From: CALANV01 sp036381615
GTDB taxonomy: Bacteria; Pseudomonadota; Alphaproteobacteria; CACIAM-22H2
DNA length: 64,000 nt
Assembly: GCA_036381615.1 (NCBI GenBank)
Contig: DASVCL010000031.1
Location: 1 to 64,000 of the forward strand
Direction: 5' to 3'
Made by a program: the position numbers and the translations under genes. The notes below the pieces were generated by a model. That model ran no database searches, had not been told where the DNA came from, and saw only the letters and a list, made by a program, of their open reading frames with translations. Numbering within the stretch: the stretch's first letter is position 1; the number at the start of each line of letters is the position of its first letter. Below, in pieces: positions 59,719 to 64,000 of this stretch.

Positions 59719-61065
59719 ATGGCCACGCTGGTCGAAAACAGCCTCGACTTCCTGACCGATCTGATCGCCCGTGCGAAACGCGCCGGCGCCGATGCCGCCG
59801 ACGCGCTCTTCGTCGAAGGAACCTCGATCAGCCATGCGCGACGCCTCGGTAAGCTCGAGAAGCTCGAGCGCTCCGAAGGACAGGATCTCGGTCTGCGCGT
59901 CTTCGTCGGCAAGCGACAGGCGATCGTGTCGTCCTCCGACCGGTCGGCGCGCGCGATTGCGGAACTGGTCGACCGCGCCGTCGCGATGGCCAGGGTCGCA
60001 CCGGAAGATCCGTTCTGCGGGCTGGCCGATGCCGCCGATCTCGCCCGCGACATCCCCGACCTCGACCTGTACGATCCGGTCGAGCCGAGCCCGGAAACGC
60101 TCGTCGAGCGCGCCCGCGCCGCCGAAGAGACCGCGCTGGCCGTGCCCGGCATCACGAACTCCGAGGGCGCAGAAGCCGGCTGGGGCCGCTCCCGCGTCGC
60201 CCTTGCCGCCTCCAACGGCTTCACCGCGACCTACGCACGCTCGTCCCACAGCGTCAGCGTCTCGGTCCTGGCGGGGACCGGGACGGCGATGGAGCGTGAC
60301 TACGACTTCGCGACCGCCGTCTACGGCGCCGACCTCGAATCCGCCGAGGCCGTCGGGCGCCGCGCCGCGGAGCGCACGCTGCGTCGGCTCAATCCGCGCA
60401 AGGTCGAGACCTGCAGGTGCCCGGTCATCTATGACCCGCGCGTATCGAACGGGTTGCTGCGGCACCTCGCCGGCGCCATTAACGGCGCGGCGATCGCGCG
60501 CGGGACGAGCTTCCTGAAGACGAAGCTCGGCCAGCCCGTCTTCCCCGAGGCGATCACCATCATCGACGATCCGTTCCGCCGTCGCGGTCTCAATTCGAAG
60601 CCGGTCGATGGCGAAGGCATCGCGCCGGTGCGGCGCGCGATCATCGACAAGGGCGTGCTCACGACCTGGCTCCTCGACCTGCGTTCGGCGCGCCAGCTCG
60701 GGCTGAAGAGCACCGGGCACGCCGCGCGCGGCACGACCGCGCCGCCGGGGCCGTCGGCCACGAATCTCTACATGGAGCCGGGCACGATTTCGCGGGACGC
60801 GCTCATCCGCAGCGTCGAGCGCGGACTCTATGTCACCGAGTTCATCGGCATGGGCGTCAACAGCGTCACGGGCGACTACAGCCGCGGCGCGGCCGGCTTC
60901 TGGATCGAGAACGGCGAAATCGCCTATCCGGTCAGCGAGATCACGGTGGCCGGCAACCTGCTCGACATGTTCCGGAACATCACCGCGGCTGACGACCTCA
61001 CCTTCCGCTACGGCATCGACGCCCCGACCATCCGCGTCGACGGCCTGACGGTCGCCGGACGCTGA
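59719..61065 (+). CDS. pmbA: PmbA/TldE-type metalloprotease-like protein
   Basis: A 448-residue protein. LDFLTDLIARAKRAGADAADALF near the N-terminus, RTSFLKTKLGQPVF-like strand (GTSFLKTKLGQPVF) and GVLTTWLLDLRSARQLG are PmbA hallmarks. PmbA pairs with TldD to form a protease that matures microcin B17 and degrades CcdA in E. coli. The partner TldD is not in the window. Followed after 17 bases by an SDR gene. Confidence 0.94.
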   Translation: MATLVENSLDFLTDLIARAKRAGADAADALFVEGTSISHARRLGKLEKLERSEGQDLGLRVFVGKRQAIVSSSDRSARAIAELVDRAVAMARVAPEDPFCGLADAADLARDIPDLDLYDPVEPSPETLVERARAAEETALAVPGITNSEGAEAGWGRSRVALAASNGFTATYARSSHSVSVSVLAGTGTAMERDYDFATAVYGADLESAEAVGRRAAERTLRRLNPRKVETCRCPVIYDPRVSNGLLRHLAGAINGAAIARGTSFLKTKLGQPVFPEAITIIDDPFRRRGLNSKPVDGEGIAPVRRAIIDKGVLTTWLLDLRSARQLGLKSTGHAARGTTAPPGPSATNLYMEPGTISRDALIRSVERGLYVTEFIGMGVNSVTGDYSRGAAGFWIENGEIAYPVSEITVAGNLLDMFRNITAADDLTFRYGIDAPTIRVDGLTVAGR

Positions 61066-61082
61066 CGGCGCCGGCTCGCCCC

Positions 61083-61853
61083 ATGTCGCTCGCCGGCAAG
61101 GTCGCGGTCGTCACGGGCGCCGGCCAGGGTATCGGCAAGGCGATCGCCCTCCGGCTCGTCGAGGCGGGCATGAAGGTCGTGATCGCGGAAAACGATGCGG
61201 AAGCGGGCCGCGAGGCCGAGGCCGAACTTCGGGGCCGGGGCGAGACGATGTTCGTGGAGACCGACGTCGCCCGCGAGGCGGACGTCAGGCAAATGATCGA
61301 GCTTGCCGAGTCACGCTTCGGCGGGATCGACGCGCTGGTCAACAACGCAGGCATCAACATCGTGAAGCCGCTGGCCGAGCTGTCGCTCGACGAGTGGCAT
61401 CGCGTGATCGACACCAATCTCACCGGGTGTTTCCTCTGCGCGAAATGCGCGGCCCCGGTCCTGCGGGCGCGCAACGGCGCGATCGTCAACATCGCGTCGA
61501 CCCGGGCGCTGATGTCGGAGCCGAACACCGAGTCCTACGCCGCGTCCAAGGGCGGCATCGTCGCGCTGACGCACGCGCTGGCCGCAAGCCTGGCGCCCGA
61601 CGTGCGCGTCAACTGCATCAGCCCCGGCTGGATCGACGTGTCGAACTGGAAAAAATCCGCGAAACGGAGGCAGGCGGAACTTCGCCCCGAGGATCACGCG
61701 CAACACCTCGTCGGTCGCGTCGGCCGGCCCGAGGACGTCGCCAACCTGGTCGCATACCTGATCGGCCCCGAGGCCGGGTTCATGACCGGCGCCAACATCG
61801 TCGTCGACGGCGGCATGACACGGAAGATGATCTACGCAGAGTCGGAGGATTGA
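61083..61853 (+). CDS. Short-chain dehydrogenase/reductase
   Basis: A 256-residue SDR. NAD(P)-binding TGAGQGIGKA at about residues 12-21, NNAG in ALVNNAGINI, catalytic Ser in IVNIASTRALM, and the active-site YAASKGG. Acidic residue at the end of the second strand (AENDA) favours NAD. It ends VDGGMTRKMIYAE, typical of classical SDRs. Substrate unknown. It is co-directional with pmbA and converges on prfC. Confidence 0.93.
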   Translation: MSLAGKVAVVTGAGQGIGKAIALRLVEAGMKVVIAENDAEAGREAEAELRGRGETMFVETDVAREADVRQMIELAESRFGGIDALVNNAGINIVKPLAELSLDEWHRVIDTNLTGCFLCAKCAAPVLRARNGAIVNIASTRALMSEPNTESYAASKGGIVALTHALAASLAPDVRVNCISPGWIDVSNWKKSAKRRQAELRPEDHAQHLVGRVGRPEDVANLVAYLIGPEAGFMTGANIVVDGGMTRKMIYAESED

Positions 61854-62008
61854 CGACCGTCAGTGGTTCAACGGTCATCCGCGGCGGATAACTGCGCCCG
61901 CACGGTGGATGTCCCGGCGGGCGTTCTTGCTTCGCCCCGCGCCCGTCCGGCAGCGCCGCCGACGACACGTCCGGCCGAATTCACAAGGAGATCGGCGGCC
62001 CGAATCTG

Positions 62009-63589
62009 CTACGACCGCTCGCGCGTCGTGCTGAAGCGGATGTCCGGCCAGCGTTCCCTGGTCCAGTTGAGCTCGAAGGCGTTGCGCACCAGAAAGACGG
62101 GGGCCCCGTCCCGATCCTCGCTCATCGCACCCTGGTTCGCCTCGATGAAGCTTTTCAGCATCTTGGGGTCGTCGGCGCTGATCCAGCGCGCCGTCTCGTA
62201 GGGAGCCGGCTCGAAGCCGATCCTGATCTTGTATTCCTGCTCGATACGGGTGCCGAGCACGTCGAGCTGCAGCGGTCCGACGACGCCGACGATCCAGTCG
62301 GACCCGATCGTCGGCCGGAACACCTGCGTGACGCCCTCCTCGGCCAGATCCTCGAGCGCACGGCGCATCTGCTTCGCGCGCATCGGGTCGTCGAGCCGCA
62401 CGCGACGCAGGATTTCGGGCGCGAAGTTCGGAATGCCGGTGAAGCGGATCTCCTCGCCCTCGGACAGCGTGTCGCCGACGCGCAGCGTGCCGTGGTTGGG
62501 GATCCCGATGATGTCGCCGGGCCATGCTTCCTCGGCGAGTTCGCGATCCTGCGCGAAGAAGAAGATCGGGTTCTGTACCGCAAGCATCTTGCCGCTGCGC
62601 AGGTGCTTGAGCTTCATTCCGCGCCGGAACCGTCCCGAGCAGATGCGCACGAAGGCGATCCGGTCGCGATGGTTGGGGTCCATGTTGGCCTGGACCTTGA
62701 ACACGAAGCCGGTCACCGCCGGCTCGTCCGGCGCGACGGCACGCGGCGCCGCCGGCTGGGCGCGCGGCGACGGCGCATGGGCGACCAGTCCGTCGAGCAG
62801 CTCGCGCACGCCGAAATCCTTGAGCGCGCTGCCGAAATAGACGGGTGTCAGGTGTCCCTCGAGAAAGGCCGCGACGTCGAATGACGGGCACGCCGACCGG
62901 ATGAGCTCGATGTCCTCGGCGAGCTTGCCGCGCTGTTCGGCCGGCACGACGTCCTCGAGGAGAGCCGCGTGGTCGCGTGCCGCGGCCCCCTCGGCGACCG
63001 AATCGGCGAGGATCAGACGCTCGCGACGCAGGTCCCAGCAGCCGCGGAACAGACCGCCCATCCCGATCGGCCAGGTTACCGGCGCGGCGTCGAGCGCAAG
63101 GGTCTCCTGGATTTCGTCCAGAAGCTCGAACGGGTCACGGCCCTCGCGGTCGACCTTGTTGACGAAGGTCGTGATCGGGATGTCGCGCAGCCGGCACACC
63201 TCGAACAGCTTGCGCGTCTGCGTCTCGATGCCCTTTGCCGCGTCGATGACCATGACGGCGGAGTCGACCGCCGTCAGCGTGCGGTACGTATCTTCGCTGA
63301 AGTCCTCGTGGCCCGGCGTATCGAGCAGGTTGAACACTACCCCGCCGTAGTGAAACGTCATCACGGAGCTCGTCACCGAGATGCCGCGGGCGCGCTCGAT
63401 CTCCATCCAGTCCGAGCGCGTATGCCGACGCTCCTTGCGCGCCTTCACCGCGCCGGCCTCGTGGATCGCGCCGCCGAACAGCAGCAGCTTTTCCGTCAAG
63501 GTGGTCTTGCCGGCGTCGGGGTGGGAGATGATGGCGAAGGTCCGGCGCGGCCAGGTCGCCGGCGTCCCGTTGGCATTCTCGATCGTCAT
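62009..63589 (-). CDS. prfC: Peptide chain release factor 3
   Basis: A 526-residue GTPase that recycles RF1/RF2 after termination. G1 is SHPDAGKTTLTEK, G2 around RGISVTSSV, G3 DTPGHEDFS, G4 NKVDREGRD, followed by RF3-specific domains with KVQANMDPNHRDRIAF. ATG start at 63589. It is read away from the dksA-like gene. Confidence 0.95.
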   Translation of the reverse strand: MTIENANGTPATWPRRTFAIISHPDAGKTTLTEKLLLFGGAIHEAGAVKARKERRHTRSDWMEIERARGISVTSSVMTFHYGGVVFNLLDTPGHEDFSEDTYRTLTAVDSAVMVIDAAKGIETQTRKLFEVCRLRDIPITTFVNKVDREGRDPFELLDEIQETLALDAAPVTWPIGMGGLFRGCWDLRRERLILADSVAEGAAARDHAALLEDVVPAEQRGKLAEDIELIRSACPSFDVAAFLEGHLTPVYFGSALKDFGVRELLDGLVAHAPSPRAQPAAPRAVAPDEPAVTGFVFKVQANMDPNHRDRIAFVRICSGRFRRGMKLKHLRSGKMLAVQNPIFFFAQDRELAEEAWPGDIIGIPNHGTLRVGDTLSEGEEIRFTGIPNFAPEILRRVRLDDPMRAKQMRRALEDLAEEGVTQVFRPTIGSDWIVGVVGPLQLDVLGTRIEQEYKIRIGFEPAPYETARWISADDPKMLKSFIEANQGAMSEDRDGAPVFLVRNAFELNWTRERWPDIRFSTTRERS

Positions 63590-63854
63590 CGCGTCTGGTT
63601 CAGGTGTCTTCGGCTACGCTCCAAGCATGATCCCCGCGGCCGTGCCCGACCGACGTCGCATCGCCGGGCCATGCGGCTTTGCCGTATCGCATCGTTCCGG
63701 GGAGAAACGGGGCAGGTCGCCCGTCCGTCGGGCGCCGGAGGCGGACGCTAATCGATTTTGCAGGGCCTGTGTAGCCTTCTAGAATGGTGTCGAGACGGTC
63801 GCGCCGCAACTGCCGGGGCGCCTGCCATGTTCCAGGTCAGAACGGGGGCACCGC

Positions 63855-64000
63855 ATGGGCTACGATCTCGAAAGTATTCGCGCGCGTCTGCTGCGACGCC
63901 GCGACGAGCTGGTCCAACTGGCCAAGGCCGTCGAGGACTCGCGCCGCCCGGTCGAGCTCGACCCGGCGAGCGTCGGCCATCTGTCGCGCATGGACGCGCT
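63855..64000 (+). CDS. DksA/TraR-family protein, N-terminal part (cut by window edge)
   Basis: The frame from the ATG at 63855 is open to the end (48 codons): MGYDLESIRARLLRRRDEL, then a helix with VELDPASVGHLSRMDAL. This matches the N-terminal coiled-coil and linker of short TraR/DksA proteins, which bind the RNA polymerase secondary channel. The zinc-finger part would lie outside. A plain short member of the family rather than full DksA is likely. Confidence 0.7.
   Translation, partial: MGYDLESIRARLLRRRDELVQLAKAVEDSRRPVELDPASVGHLSRMDA

Overview
The window is GC-rich, densely packed bacterial chromosome from an alphaproteobacterium, most likely of the Rhodospirillales or a neighbouring order. 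The clearest evidence is the gene run chvI-chvG-hprK-rapZ-EIIA-HPr-EI with a short HPr kinase. Supporting evidence is a plant-type glutamate-cysteine ligase, DUF4170 and DUF3775 proteins, an NDUFS6-like zinc-finger protein and CtrA-type sites (TTAA-N7-TTAAC). There is no rRNA, CRISPR array, prophage or intact insertion sequence. One tRNA gene is present, tRNA-Arg(CCG).

Layout. 1-3.96 kb: housekeeping genes (truncated K+/H+ antiporter, tadA, a class I amidotransferase, a pseudouridine synthase, rsmD). 4-9 kb: small and little-known genes (coiled-coil protein, mini-membrane protein, PAS-like protein, GNAT acyltransferase, HPP protein, RRM protein). Here I also see a decayed ureG 3' end, CtrA-like boxes, a 21-bp-phased direct repeat and a perfect 19-bp tandem repeat. 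9-11 kb: NodIJ-type ABC exporter. 11.4-17.6 kb: accessory region with a beta-helix/RTX protein, an ada plus 2OG-oxygenase repair operon, and three paralogous short RTX proteins. 18-27.3 kb: an ion and stress block, all on the minus strand, with a PII-like protein, two DUF1538 (UmpA/UmpB-like) membrane proteins, a double UspA protein and a complete mrpAB-C-D-E-F-G Na+/H+ antiporter operon with overlapping genes. 27.9-37.1 kb: tRNA-Arg, a lipoprotein hydrolase with an ABC ATPase, polA, an S9 peptidase, a HugZ-like protein and cbtBA cobalt uptake genes.

37.3-43.8 kb: the envelope-sensing ChvGI two-component system followed by a regulatory phosphotransferase chain (HprK, RapZ, EIIA-Man, HPr, EI) without sugar permeases. 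43.8-45.7 kb: a separate PAS protein overlapping a two-TM chemoreceptor, resembling the split aerotaxis receptor CetB/CetA. 45.9-57 kb: gshA-rsmE, ubiA with a protein methyltransferase, a multicopper oxidase, a cysteine-cluster protein, an EamA transporter and ubiD. 57-64 kb: a bactofilin-like membrane protein, a fatty acid hydroxylase, pmbA, an SDR, prfC and the start of a dksA/traR-type gene.

The most interesting parts are the PII-like/DUF1538/UspA/Mrp block, which looks like one cation-homeostasis module, the RTX mini-proteins sharing a C-terminal module with no exporter nearby, the split PAS/chemoreceptor pair, the ureG relic and the CtrA-like sites around poorly known genes. Many long open frames antisense to real genes exist because of the GC-rich codon bias and have been left out.
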